From JBBQXK01 sp038209775 (GTDB lineage Bacteria; Pseudomonadota; Alphaproteobacteria; Rhodobacterales; Rhodobacteraceae), in assembly GCA_038209775.1 (NCBI GenBank), contig JBBQXK010000014.1, positions 10,877-74,876 on the forward strand: a stretch of DNA of 64,000 bases. The letters run 5' to 3'. The notes under the pieces are model-generated. The model made no database searches. It was not told the origin of the DNA and saw nothing but the letters and a program-made list of their open reading frames with translations. Made by a program: the position numbers and the translations under genes. This document shows positions 40,713 to 48,796 of the stretch, piece by piece; the stretch's first letter is position 1, and every line of letters starts with the position of its first letter.

Positions 40713-41217
40713 CCTGGGCGGTCAGCGGGAGGGTCGCGTCGTCGCGCATCAGGTCGTCGATGAACAGCGACAAGAGTTGCGGCCGGCCCGTGACCCCGGC
40801 CTTGCGGTAGATCGCGGCGGTCTGGGCCTTGACCGTGCCTTCGCTGGTCTGGCGCAGGCCCGCGATGTCGGCGGTGCTGAGGCCCTTGATCGCGAACAGC
40901 GCCACGTCAGCCTCGGCCGGGGTCAGGCCCCATTCGGCAAAGCGTTCGGCCAGAAGGTCCATGAACGCGGTCTGCGCGCGGCGCAGGTGTTCCTCGGCGG
41001 CGGTGCGGGCGCGGAAGGACCGGAACAGCGCAAGGGCACCAAGGCCAAGGCCAAGGATCAGCCCGACCGCCGCACCGATTTCGATCAGTTCGCGGGTCTG
41101 CCAGCTGATCGGGACGGCGCGCAGGCCGAGGACCGAGGCGATGATGTCGGACACGAAGACAAACGCGCAGGCGGCCTGAACGACCAGGATGACGGCGACA
41201 AACCAGCGGTCTTTCAC
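40666..41217 (-). CDS. Membrane-anchored LuxR-type regulator
   Basis: A 183-residue protein with two N-terminal membrane helices (about 6-30 and 44-66), a linking coiled stretch (RARTAAEEHLRRAQTAFMDLLAERF) and a C-terminal LuxR/FixJ HTH (97-157: GLTPAEADVALFAIKGLSTADIAGLRQTSEGTVKAQTAAIYRKAG, given here in part). No receiver domain. It probably senses a membrane or periplasmic signal and binds DNA while tethered. The last ~15 residues (PGSRSRASASGASR) are encoded antisense to the DUF1287 remnant and may be a recent extension. GTG at 41217 or 41226. Last gene of a four-gene run with secreted proteins. Confidence 0.82.
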   Translation of the reverse strand: MKDRWFVAVILVVQAACAFVFVSDIIASVLGLRAVPISWQTRELIEIGAAVGLILGLGLGALALFRSFRARTAAEEHLRRAQTAFMDLLAERFAEWGLTPAEADVALFAIKGLSTADIAGLRQTSEGTVKAQTAAIYRKAGVTGRPQLLSLFIDDLMRDDATLPLTAQDPGSRSRASASGASR

Positions 41218-41235
41218 GGGAGCCACCCGGTGGCG

Positions 41236-41676
41236 CTAGTCGTTGCTGCCATCGTCGCCCCCGCGGCCACGGCCACGGCCGCTGTTGTCATCGCCGTCAT
41301 TGTGGTCGTCACTGCCCGAACCGCTGTTGTCCGAACCGCTGCCCGAACCGCTGCTGCCCGAGCCGCTGTTGTCGTCGTCGTCGTCCAGAAGGCTGCCCGA
41401 AGCGCCCTGCGTGGCGGCCTTGCCGATGGGAAGCCAGAGGTCACGCAGGATCTCGCCGGTATTGGGGTTGACGATGATTTCGCGTTGCGCCTCATCGCTT
41501 TCCGCAACGATGCGGGTGCGGCGGAGGAGCGTGCGTTCAACGCTGACCGTCCGGTAGCCAAGGCGACGCAGGTCACGCAGGATGCGTTCAACCGGCCCGT
41601 CCGCCTGGGCCGCAGCACCGCTGGCGGTGACTGCGGTGACTGCGGCGACATGGGCAAGGAAAGCGCGGCGGTTCAT
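41236..41676 (-). CDS. Secreted PepSY-like protein with acidic Ser/Gly/Asp tail
   Basis: A 146-residue exported protein: signal MNRRAFLAHVAAVTAVTASG (cleavage near AQA), a PepSY-like block at 28-81 (VERILRDLRRLGYRTVSVER..REIIVNPNTGEILRD), then a low-complexity tail from 97: DDDDDNSGSGSSGSGSG, SDDHNDGDDNSG, RGRGRGGDDGSND. The double-Arg start could allow Tat export. PepSY-like domains often act as small inhibitory or binding modules in the periplasm. The tail could bind cations; both are inference. Followed after 18 bases by the membrane regulator. Confidence 0.75.
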   Translation of the reverse strand: MNRRAFLAHVAAVTAVTASGAAAQADGPVERILRDLRRLGYRTVSVERTLLRRTRIVAESDEAQREIIVNPNTGEILRDLWLPIGKAATQGASGSLLDDDDDNSGSGSSGSGSGSDNSGSGSDDHNDGDDNSGRGRGRGGDDGSND

Positions 41677-41757
41677 CGGAATGGGCTTTCTGGGGACCAC
41701 AGGGGGGAAGTATCCGGCAAGTGAAGGGCCGCCGCAAGGCGGCCCTTGCGGTCTGGC

Positions 41758-42258
41758 TCAGTCGTCATTGCCGCTGTCATCGCCGCCGTGACCACCGTGA
41801 CCGCCGTGATCGTCAGCGCCGTGGTCATCGCCATCGTCACCATCGTCGCCGTCGTCACCATCGTCGCTGCCGCTGTTGTCGTCACCGTCATCATCATCGT
41901 CGTCGCTGTTTCCAACGCCGGGCGTGTCGTCATCGCTGTCGTCTGCCGATGCGCTGTCGCGGACAAAGTCGCGGTTGCGGTTGCGCACGCTGACGCCGGG
42001 GGCAGTGTCATCGCCGGGGCCGACCGTTTCGGTTTCGGATTTCAGGATGTTGCCGGTGGCGCTGTCATAGACGACCTCCAGCTTTTCGGTGCCGCGGATC
42101 GCCTCGACCTTCATCTGGGTGGGGCCGGTCTTGATCTCGATGCGGGTGTAGCCATCGGCACTGAGGGTGTCGATGACGCCCTGCGACGAAATGGCGGCGA
42201 AGCTCATGCTGCCGGTGAAGGCCATTGCAGTGGCCAGAAGTATTGCTTTCAGTTTCAT
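41758..42258 (-). CDS. Secreted PepSY protein with Asp/His-rich tail
   Basis: A 166-residue exported protein: signal 1-21 (MKLKAILLATAMAFTGSMSF), PepSY domain 25-76 (SQGVIDTLSADGYTRIEIKT..YDSATGNILKSE) and a very acidic tail 83-166 with DDDDDDGDD, four DDG steps and an HGADDHGGHGGHGGDD end. The Asp/His run suggests Ca or transition-metal binding. A second PepSY-like gene follows. The DNA of the tail is a GTC/ATC-rich run on the + strand, which makes long false frames opposite. Confidence 0.8.
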   Translation of the reverse strand: MKLKAILLATAMAFTGSMSFAAISSQGVIDTLSADGYTRIEIKTGPTQMKVEAIRGTEKLEVVYDSATGNILKSETETVGPGDDTAPGVSVRNRNRDFVRDSASADDSDDDTPGVGNSDDDDDDGDDNSGSDDGDDGDDGDDGDDHGADDHGGHGGHGGDDSGNDD

Positions 42259-42336
42259 GGTCAGGTGCCTTTGTTTGGGTGATGTCTGAAGGTTCTGGAG
42301 AGGGGCACGGCATTGCTGCCGTGCCCGGCGCAGGCG

Positions 42337-42678
42337 TCAGGTATGATTCGGGCCGTCATCCGTGCCGCGCCCGCGCCCGCGCCGACCGTCGCCGGGTGCG
42401 TCGTCCTTGCCGCGCCCGCGGCGCGCCTCGTGGATCACGGCAGGGTTGGCGGCGTGTCCCGCAGGATCGTCTGCGCCCTTGCCGCGCCCGCGCCGGTCAT
42501 CGCCGGGGGCGTTGTCCTTGCCGCGACCACGGCGCGCCTCGATGATCGGCAGGGCCGTCGCGGCGTCGGCCACGGCAAGGGCCGCGCCGGACGACAGGTT
42601 TTCAAAGGCCGGGGTGGACGCACTGGCCCCCGTGGCCAGCATGGCCAGCAGGACTGGCGCGGCAAAGTTCATTTTCAT
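42337..42678 (-). CDS. Secreted basic RG-repeat protein
   Basis: A 113-residue exported protein: signal 1-20 (MKMNFAAPVLLAMLATGASA), a short spacer, then two 25-residue repeats at 47-71 and 84-108, each of the form EARRGRGKDxAPGDxRRGRG, separated by PAGHAANPAVIH (period 37). The repeats alternate Arg/Gly-rich and Asp-containing steps. No family is recognised. First gene of the run that continues into two acidic PepSY proteins and the LuxR-type regulator. ATG 42678 has AGGGAGACCCG upstream. Confidence 0.7.
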   Translation of the reverse strand: MKMNFAAPVLLAMLATGASASTPAFENLSSGAALAVADAATALPIIEARRGRGKDNAPGDDRRGRGKGADDPAGHAANPAVIHEARRGRGKDDAPGDGRRGRGRGTDDGPNHT

Positions 42679-42900
42679 GGTTCGGGTCTCCCTCGTTTCC
42701 GTCCCTGTGCCGGACGGATCATCCGTGTCGTCAGGATTGGCGACAAACCGGACATCGGGGGATTCGGGGCCAGACGAAATTGGCCCATGGGTTAGGCTTG
42801 GCACCATTGGCCAACGGGCCGATGCGCGTAACCTTTCGTTTATGGAGGGGTTATTCGGGAAATCTGGCTGCGATCACGACGCGCAGCGCCAATGTCCGGC

Positions 42901-42935
42901 CCCTGCCGATGTACCGGCAGGCGGTATCGGCAGGG
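42901..42935 (-). terminator. Hairpin downstream of trpB
   Basis: CCCTGCCGAT and ATCGGCAGGG are perfect 10-bp arms, with an inner ACCG/CGGT pair, just past the trpB stop. No T run follows. The rest of the 284-bp gap (42679-42962) holds the leader of the RG-repeat gene and two TTGGCC/CCAAT-like copies near 42778 and 42808, but no gene. Confidence 0.5.
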
Positions 42936-42962
42936 CATGGCTTGCGGGGAAACGGTTGCCCG

Positions 42963-44195
42963 TCACACCTTCATGTCAAAGCCCAGATGCTTGGCCACGG
43001 TGAAGATGTCCTTGTCGCCGCGTCCGCACATGTTCATCACGATGATATGGTCGCGGGGCAGGGTGGGGGCGATCTTCATCACATGCGCAAGGGCATGCGA
43101 CGGCTCCAGTGCTGGGATGATCCCCTCAAGCTGGCATGACAACTGGAACGCCTCAAGCGCCTCGGCGTCGGTGATGCTGACGTATTTGGCGCGGCCGGTA
43201 TCGTGCAGCCAGGCGTGTTCGGGGCCGATGCCGGGATAGTCGAGGCCCGCGCTGATGCTGAACCCTTCGAGGATTTGCCCGTCGGGGTCTTGCAACAGAT
43301 AGGTGCGGTTGCCGTGCAGCACGCCGGGGCGGCCGCCGGTCAGCGAGGCACAATGCTGCATCCGGTCGTCGACGCCTTTGCCGCCCGCCTCGACGCCGAT
43401 GATGTTGACCGAGGGGTCATCGAGGAAGGGGTGGAACAGGCCCATCGCGTTCGACCCGCCGCCGATGGCCGCGATGAGGGTGTCGGGCAGGCGACCCTCA
43501 CCCTCTTGTTCGGCCAGTTGCCAGCGGACTTCACGGCCGATGATGCTTTGGAAATCGCGGACCATGGCGGGATAGGGATGCGGGCCGGCCACGGTACCTA
43601 TGCAATAGAAGGTGTCGCGCACGTTGGTCACCCAGTCGCGCAATGCGTCGTTCATGGCGTCCTTGAGGGTGCCGCGACCGCTGGTGACGGGCACCACGGT
43701 GGCCCCCAGAAGGCGCATGCGGAACACGTTCGGGGCCTGCCGTTCGACGTCATGCGCGCCCATGTAGACCACGCATTGCAGCCCGAACTTGGCGCAGACG
43801 GTGGCGGTGGCGACGCCGTGCTGGCCCGCACCGGTTTCGGCGATGATCCGGGTTTTGCCCATGCGGCGGGCGAGGATGATCTGGCCCAGCACGTTGTTGA
43901 TCTTGTGGGCGCCGGTATGGTTCAGCTCGTCGCGTTTCAGATAGATTTTCGCGCCGCCGAGGTGGTCGGTCATCCGTTCGGCGAAATAGAGCGGGCTGGG
44001 GCGGCCGACGTAGTGTTTCCACAGCCATTCCATCTCGGCCCAGAAATCGGGGTCGGTCTTGGCGAATTCATAGCGCGCCTCAAGGTCGAGGATGAGGGGC
44101 ATCAGCGTTTCACTGACGAACCGCCCGCCGAAGATGCCGAAACGGCCGGCGTCATCGGGGCCGGTCATGTAGCTGTTGATGCGATCGTCGGGCAT
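42963..44195 (-). CDS. trpB: Tryptophan synthase beta chain
   Basis: PLP enzyme that joins indole and serine to tryptophan. The 410-residue protein carries the PLP lysine Lys98 in LNHTGAHKINN, the phosphate loop GGGSNAMG and the catalytic Glu region AETGAGQHG. ATG at 44195 follows GAGGAGAGCCCCC; the longer frame to 44243 has no ribosome site. trpF lies upstream on the same strand but an opposite-strand gene separates the two, so they cannot share a simple message. Confidence 0.97.
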   Translation of the reverse strand: MPDDRINSYMTGPDDAGRFGIFGGRFVSETLMPLILDLEARYEFAKTDPDFWAEMEWLWKHYVGRPSPLYFAERMTDHLGGAKIYLKRDELNHTGAHKINNVLGQIILARRMGKTRIIAETGAGQHGVATATVCAKFGLQCVVYMGAHDVERQAPNVFRMRLLGATVVPVTSGRGTLKDAMNDALRDWVTNVRDTFYCIGTVAGPHPYPAMVRDFQSIIGREVRWQLAEQEGEGRLPDTLIAAIGGGSNAMGLFHPFLDDPSVNIIGVEAGGKGVDDRMQHCASLTGGRPGVLHGNRTYLLQDPDGQILEGFSISAGLDYPGIGPEHAWLHDTGRAKYVSITDAEALEAFQLSCQLEGIIPALEPSHALAHVMKIAPTLPRDHIIVMNMCGRGDKDIFTVAKHLGFDMKV

Positions 44196-44366
44196 GGGGG
44201 CTCTCCTCAGTGGTCTTGGTGCGATGTAGCGCGCCTGTGCCAAGGGGTAAAGCGCCGTGCCATGGGCGCGTGTGCGGCGGCTCTGACGGAGTATTCACAG
44301 AACCGACGCGCCGGTCGGGTTAGACTGTGTGGCATCGTTAGAGACCATTTGCGCGCGAGGATGATC

Positions 44367-45401
44367 ATGAACGCCAAGACGATCAGTTTCACCAGCTTCA
44401 ACCTTTTCAACCTGAACGAACCGGGCCTTCCCGTTTATACCGATGCCGACGGCTGGACGGTGGCAGAGCACGCCCGCAAGATCGGCTGGACCGCGCGGAT
44501 GCTGCAAGAGATGCGGGCCGATGTGATCGGATTTCAGGAGTTGTGGCACGGCGACAGTCTGGTGGCGGCGCTGACGGCGGCGGGGATGGAAGGGACGCAC
44601 CGCGCCATCTTTCCGCCCGGCCATGCCGGTCAGAAGATCGTCTGTGCCGCCGCGGTGGCGCAGGACATCCTGGTGGGAGAGCCGGAATGGATCGAGACAT
44701 TCCCCCCTGATTTCGTGCTGAAAAGCGGCGGCGAAGATGAACAGACCAGTGCGATTGCGGTGGCCATCGACCGCTTTTCCCGCCCGGTGCTGCGGCTGAC
44801 GGTGCGGCCGCGTGACGACAGCCCGGCTATCATCGTCTATGTCTGCCATTTCAAATCGAAGGGGCCGACGGCGATTTTCAAGGAGCCGTGGTACAATAAA
44901 CCCGTGCACCAGCCGCATTCCGAGGCGATCGGTGCGGCGCTGTCCACCATACGCCGCACTGCCGAGGCGGCTGCGCTGCGCATGATATTGACGCGGGACA
45001 TGAAAAACACCGGCACGCCCGTGGTGGTGATCGGCGATTGCAACGACGGACAGCATTCGAACACGCTGAACATCATGACCGGCCAGCCCCGGTTTCTGAC
45101 GGCGCTGGCCGAGGGCGGGGGCGATATCGACCTATACACCGCACAGACCCTGCAGCAGTACCGCAGCCAGACGGACGTCTATTACACCCACATCTTCAAC
45201 GACACGCGCGAAAGTCTGGACCACATTCTGGTCAGCCAAGAGCTTTACGACAACAGCCGCAAGCGGATCTGGGCGTATGACGGGCTGACCATCGCCAACG
45301 ACCACCTGAACGAGGATAACCACAAGGTCACCGGCACCGGCGATCACGGCGTGGTGCGGGCGCGGTTCAAGTACATGCCGGCCAAGGCGCTGCTGGCCTG
45401 A
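44367..45401 (+). CDS. Endonuclease/exonuclease/phosphatase-family protein
   Basis: A 344-residue protein of the EEP (DNase I-like) superfamily: SFNLFNLNEPG, IGFQELWHG (metal Glu), VCHFKSKGP, VIGDCNDGQHS (GDxN-like Asp/Asn) and the catalytic end in TGDHGVVRARF (SDHxPV-like). It lacks an obvious signal peptide. Such proteins range from nucleases to phosphodiesterases; the substrate is not evident. ATG 44367 is chosen over 44361 because GAGG at 44357 is better spaced. It is inserted between trpF and trpB on the opposite strand. Confidence 0.82.
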   Translation: MNAKTISFTSFNLFNLNEPGLPVYTDADGWTVAEHARKIGWTARMLQEMRADVIGFQELWHGDSLVAALTAAGMEGTHRAIFPPGHAGQKIVCAAAVAQDILVGEPEWIETFPPDFVLKSGGEDEQTSAIAVAIDRFSRPVLRLTVRPRDDSPAIIVYVCHFKSKGPTAIFKEPWYNKPVHQPHSEAIGAALSTIRRTAEAAALRMILTRDMKNTGTPVVVIGDCNDGQHSNTLNIMTGQPRFLTALAEGGGDIDLYTAQTLQQYRSQTDVYYTHIFNDTRESLDHILVSQELYDNSRKRIWAYDGLTIANDHLNEDNHKVTGTGDHGVVRARFKYMPAKALLA

Positions 45402-45423
45402 TGCCCGGCGGCGGGTTGCCGGT

Positions 45424-46062
45424 TCAGCCCGCCGCCGCCACGAACGCCGCAATCCGCGCGTGGTCCTTGACGCCGGGCGCTGATTCCACGCCCGAGGCCA
45501 CGTCGACCTGCCGCGCGCCGGTCAGGCGCACCGCCTCGGCCACGTTCGCCGCTGTCAGCCCGCCTGCCAGCATCCAAGGCCGCAGCCATTTGCGCCCGAC
45601 CAGAAGCCGCCAGTCGAAGGTCAGCCCGTTGCCGCCGGGCAGGGTGGCACCACGCGGGGGTTTGGCGTCGATCATGATCTGGTCGGCGGCCAGGGACATG
45701 TCGATCAGGGCTGCAAGGTCACCCTCGTCCGCGACGCCGATCACCTTCATCACCGGCAGGCCGTAGCGGGCGCGGATGGCGGTGACGCGGTCGGGCGTTT
45801 CGTGGCCATGGAGTTGCAGCATGTCTAGAGGGACGGCGTTCAGGATGGCATCCAGCGTGGCGTCATCGGCATCAACCACGAGGCCCACCTTGCACAGGCC
45901 TTCAGGTGCGGCCAGCGCCAGAAGCCGCGCCTCGGGCAGGGTCACGAAGCGGGGGCTTTTGGGGAAGAAGTTCAACCCGGCGTAGGCCGCCCCCGACGCG
46001 GCCACGGCGGCCATGTCGGCAAGGCTGCGCAACCCGCAGATCTTGACCCGGACATCGCCCAT
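45424..46062 (-). CDS. trpF: Phosphoribosylanthranilate isomerase
   Basis: Third step of tryptophan synthesis from anthranilate. The 212-residue TIM barrel starts VRVKICGLRSLADM (catalytic Cys in KICG), then LNFFPKSPRFV, LQLHGHETPD and the general acid Asp in IMIDAKPP, with phosphate loop MLAGGLTAANV. It follows lapA by three bases, in the rpsA-ihfB-lapA-trpF order common in this family. Confidence 0.95.
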   Translation of the reverse strand: MGDVRVKICGLRSLADMAAVAASGAAYAGLNFFPKSPRFVTLPEARLLALAAPEGLCKVGLVVDADDATLDAILNAVPLDMLQLHGHETPDRVTAIRARYGLPVMKVIGVADEGDLAALIDMSLAADQIMIDAKPPRGATLPGGNGLTFDWRLLVGRKWLRPWMLAGGLTAANVAEAVRLTGARQVDVASGVESAPGVKDHARIAAFVAAAG

Positions 46063-46065
46063 GGG

Positions 46066-46425
46066 TCAGGAGGCCTTTTTCTTGTCCAGAAGGGCGATCA
46101 CATCATCCTGCGGTGTGCCCTTGGCGTCGCGCAGGGTGGCCAGTTCGCGTTCCAGACGCGACACCTCACGCACCTTGATGGTGGCGGTGGTGCGGTGCTT
46201 CATTTCGCGGAACCATTCCCAGACGAACCCGATCAAGAGGCCCGCCGCGATACCGCCGAAGATGACAAGAAACAGCGGCAGGTCGATGCTGCCGCCGATG
46301 CCGAAGAACGCCGAAAGGTCGGGCGGCAGGGCGCGCAGGGTGACGGGCGCGCGGTTGGCCATGGCCACGGTGACAAGGCACAGGGCCAGTGCTGCCAGAA
46401 AGATATAGCGCAGATAGCGGATCAT
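46066..46425 (-). CDS. lapA: LapA-domain (DUF1049) membrane protein
   Basis: A 119-residue inner-membrane protein with two helices (about 6-24 and 50-72) and a cytoplasmic coiled coil (REMKHRTTATIKVREVSRLERELATLRD). LapA-type proteins in enterobacteria act in lipopolysaccharide assembly; in alphaproteobacteria the gene is a regular neighbour of ihfB and trpF but its role is less clear. Also called lipopolysaccharide assembly protein A domain protein. Confidence 0.85.
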   Translation of the reverse strand: MIRYLRYIFLAALALCLVTVAMANRAPVTLRALPPDLSAFFGIGGSIDLPLFLVIFGGIAAGLLIGFVWEWFREMKHRTTATIKVREVSRLERELATLRDAKGTPQDDVIALLDKKKAS

Positions 46426-46465
46426 CGGGCCGAAGTCCTTTGCTGTCGGCCCGGTGCCGGACCTG

Positions 46466-46747
46466 TCACTTGCCGTTCAGCCGGTCACGCAGCAGCTTGC
46501 CGGTTTTGAAGAAGGGCACCTTCTTGTCATCCACCTGAACGGCCTCACCGGTGCGCGGGTTCCGTCCGACGCGGGCGTCGCGCGATTTGACCGAGAACGC
46601 GCCGAAGCCGCGCAGTTCGACCCGGTCGCCACGCGACAGGGCCTCGATGATTTCCTCGAAAACGGTGTTCAGGATACGCTCGACGTGCCGCTGTGTCAGA
46701 TGCGGGTTGGCGTCGGCGATCTTCTGGATCAATTCGGAACGGATCAT
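46466..46747 (-). CDS. ihfB: Integration host factor beta subunit
   Basis: DNA-bending nucleoid protein, partner of IhfA. The 93-residue protein has MIRSELIQKIADANPHLTQ, the beta-arm signature GFGAFSVKSRDARVGRNPRTGE and VPFFKTGKLLRDRLNGK, which marks IHF-beta rather than HU. Lies downstream of rpsA, from which it is separated by a clear terminator, so it likely has its own promoter. Confidence 0.96.
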   Translation of the reverse strand: MIRSELIQKIADANPHLTQRHVERILNTVFEEIIEALSRGDRVELRGFGAFSVKSRDARVGRNPRTGEAVQVDDKKVPFFKTGKLLRDRLNGK

Positions 46748-46874
46748 GCGGCAGTCCCCCTGGCGGCTGGTGCGGATGCCCGCATCCTTTTTATCTTTAG
46801 CGTTGGACTATAGGGAAAGATTTCGGCGGCACAAACAGGAAAGATGCCAATACCTTGGCCCGAAAGCCCGGAAA

Positions 46875-46906
46875 AGCAAAGGTCCGCGCCAGTGGCGCGG
46901 ACCCTT
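46875..46906 (-). terminator. rpsA terminator
   Basis: GGTCCGCGCC-AGT-GGCGCGGACC, a perfect 10-bp stem (46881-46903), followed on the - strand by TTTGCTTTTC. It is flanked by AAAG/CTTT, extending the pairing. It sits 25 bases past the rpsA stop. Confidence 0.85.
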
Positions 46907-46927
46907 TCGTTTCAACGGTTGCCCGGA

Positions 46928-48610
46928 TCAGGTCCGGTCGGCCTTGAGTGCTGCCCCAAGGATGTCGCCCAGCGACGCACCCGAATCGGATGAGCCGTAC
47001 TGTTCGACCGCCTCTTTCTCTTCCGCGATCTCGCGCGCCTTGATCGACAGACCCAAGCGGCGGGTCTTGGGATCAATGTTGGTCACGCGCACGTCGATCT
47101 TGTCGCCCACCCCGAAACGCTCGGGGCGCTGGTCGCCACGGTCGCGGGAAAGGTCGCTGCGGCGGATGAACGACTTGGCACCGTTGTATTCAACCTCGAC
47201 GCCGCCCTCTTCGATTGCGGTGACGATGACGGTGATGATGCCGCCCCGTTTCACGCCATCGACGGCATCGGTGAAGGTGTCATCGCCCAGCGCCTTGACC
47301 GACAGGCTGATGCGTTCCTTTTCCACATCCACCTCGGTGACGGCGGCTTTGACCGTATCGCCCTTGCGGTAGTTCTGGATCGCATCTTCGCCACGGGCAT
47401 CCCACGACAGGTCGGACAGGTGGACCATGCCGTCGATGTCGTTGTCCAGGCCGACGAACAGACCGAACTCGGTGATGTTCTTGACCTCGCCCTCGATGAT
47501 CGCACCCACCGGGTGGGTTTCGGCGAACACTTCCCACGGGTTGCGTTGGGTCTGCTTGAGGCCCAGCGACACGCGACGTTTCGCGCTGTCGATCTCCAGC
47601 ACCATGACGTCCACTTCCTGCGAGGTGGAGACGATCTTGCCGGGGTGGACGTTCTTCTTGGTCCAGGACATTTCGGAGACGTGGACCAGACCCTCGACCC
47701 CCGCTTCCAGTTCCACGAATGCGCCGTAGTCGGTGATGTTGGTAACGCGGCCCTTGTGGACCGAGCCGTAGGGATACATCTTTTCGACCGAATCCCAGGG
47801 ATCGGACTGAAGCTGTTTCATGCCGAGGCTGATGCGGTGGGTTTCCTTGTTGATCTTGATGACCTGCACTTTGACAGTTTCACCGATGGCAAGGATTTCC
47901 GACGGGTGGTTGACGCGGCGCCAGGCCATGTCGGTGACGTGCAGCAGGCCGTCCACACCGCCAAGGTCCACGAACGCACCGTATTCGGTGATGTTCTTGA
48001 CCACGCCGTCGACCGTTTGGCCTTCGTGCAGGTTCGAGATCACCTCGGCGCGCTGTTCGGCGCGGGATTCTTCCAGAATCGCGCGGCGTGAGACAACGAT
48101 GTTGCCACGGCGGCGGTCCATTTTCAGGATCTGGAACGGCTGCTTCATGCCCATCAGGGGGCCCGCATCGCGCACCGGGCGCACATCGACCTGCGAGCCG
48201 GGCAGGAACGCCACAGCGCCGCCCAGATCGACGGTGAAGCCGCCCTTGACCCGGCCAAAGATCGCGCCGTCGACGCGCGTTTCGTTGGCATAGGCTTTCT
48301 CAAGCCGGTCCCAGGCCTCTTCCCGCTTGGCCTTTTCGCGGCTGATCTGTGCTTCGCCGCGCGCGTTTTCGACGCGGTCAAGGAACACCTCGACCTCATC
48401 GCCCACGCTGATGTCAACGGCGCCGTTCAGATCGGCAAATTCCTTGAGATCGATGCGGCCTTCCATCTTGTAGCCGACGTCGATGATGGCCTGACCCGCC
48501 TCGATGGCAAGCACGCGGCCTTTGACAACCGATCCCTCCTGGGGGGTGTCGATTTCCAGCGACTCTTTCAAGAGCGCTTCGAATTCTTCCATGGTCGTTT
48601 TAACAGACAT
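46928..48610 (-). CDS. rpsA: 30S ribosomal protein S1
   Basis: mRNA-binding ribosomal protein, 560 residues with six S1 repeats (visible openings GSVVKGRVLAIE, DGAIFGRVKGGF, GQTVDGVVKNITEYGAFVDL, GSVHKGRVTNITDYGAFVEL, GAIIEGEVKNITEFGLFVGL, GGIITVIVTAIEEGGVEV). Typical alphaproteobacterial length. ATG 48610 precedes SVKTTMEEFEALL; upstream frame lacks similarity. cmk normally precedes it directly; here two other genes intervene. Confidence 0.97.
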   Translation of the reverse strand: MSVKTTMEEFEALLKESLEIDTPQEGSVVKGRVLAIEAGQAIIDVGYKMEGRIDLKEFADLNGAVDISVGDEVEVFLDRVENARGEAQISREKAKREEAWDRLEKAYANETRVDGAIFGRVKGGFTVDLGGAVAFLPGSQVDVRPVRDAGPLMGMKQPFQILKMDRRRGNIVVSRRAILEESRAEQRAEVISNLHEGQTVDGVVKNITEYGAFVDLGGVDGLLHVTDMAWRRVNHPSEILAIGETVKVQVIKINKETHRISLGMKQLQSDPWDSVEKMYPYGSVHKGRVTNITDYGAFVELEAGVEGLVHVSEMSWTKKNVHPGKIVSTSQEVDVMVLEIDSAKRRVSLGLKQTQRNPWEVFAETHPVGAIIEGEVKNITEFGLFVGLDNDIDGMVHLSDLSWDARGEDAIQNYRKGDTVKAAVTEVDVEKERISLSVKALGDDTFTDAVDGVKRGGIITVIVTAIEEGGVEVEYNGAKSFIRRSDLSRDRGDQRPERFGVGDKIDVRVTNIDPKTRRLGLSIKAREIAEEKEAVEQYGSSDSGASLGDILGAALKADRT

Positions 48611-48753
48611 GCGACAGTTGTTCCTTTTCATGGTTTTACGGGCCAAGCGGTTGTGTCCGCCGGTCTTTGGTTGGGGTTCATGGGGAATGCCCAAGCGGGC
48701 CATGGCGCTGTGGCCCGGCCCGGTCAGGCGGTTTATCCTCTGAACTGCGGCGG

Positions 48754-48782
48754 TCTTTAGCCGCAAAAGCCCAATCGCGCAA
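48754..48782 (-). promoter_or_regulatory. Likely rpsA promoter
   Basis: On the - strand TTGCGC (48777-48782), a 17-bp spacer and TAAAGA (48754-48759) lie about 145 bp before the rpsA start, leaving a long leader that could carry autogenous control. The spacer also contains GCGGC, which pairs with GCCGC just downstream. Boxes picked by eye. Confidence 0.35.
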
Positions 48783-48796
48783 GGTGCAGGGTGCCG

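Noticed and set aside
40172..40810. A 212-residue frame continuing past the DUF1287 gene
   Set aside because: It is a shifted frame through the DUF1287 gene and its decayed copy, antisense to the regulator at its end.
41758..42258. The Asp-rich tails might be RTX-type calcium repeats
   Set aside because: The nonapeptide GGxGxDxxx spacing is absent and there is no type I secretion gene nearby.
42337..42678. The repeated GC-rich units could look like a short CRISPR or tandem DNA repeat
   Set aside because: Only two units of unequal length, in frame, encoding a repeat protein with a signal peptide; no cas genes.
43203..45401. A 732-residue frame starting inside antisense trpB and continuing into the EEP gene
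   Set aside because: Only the last 344 residues have a recognisable fold; the rest is antisense to trpB. A ribosome site supports the later start.
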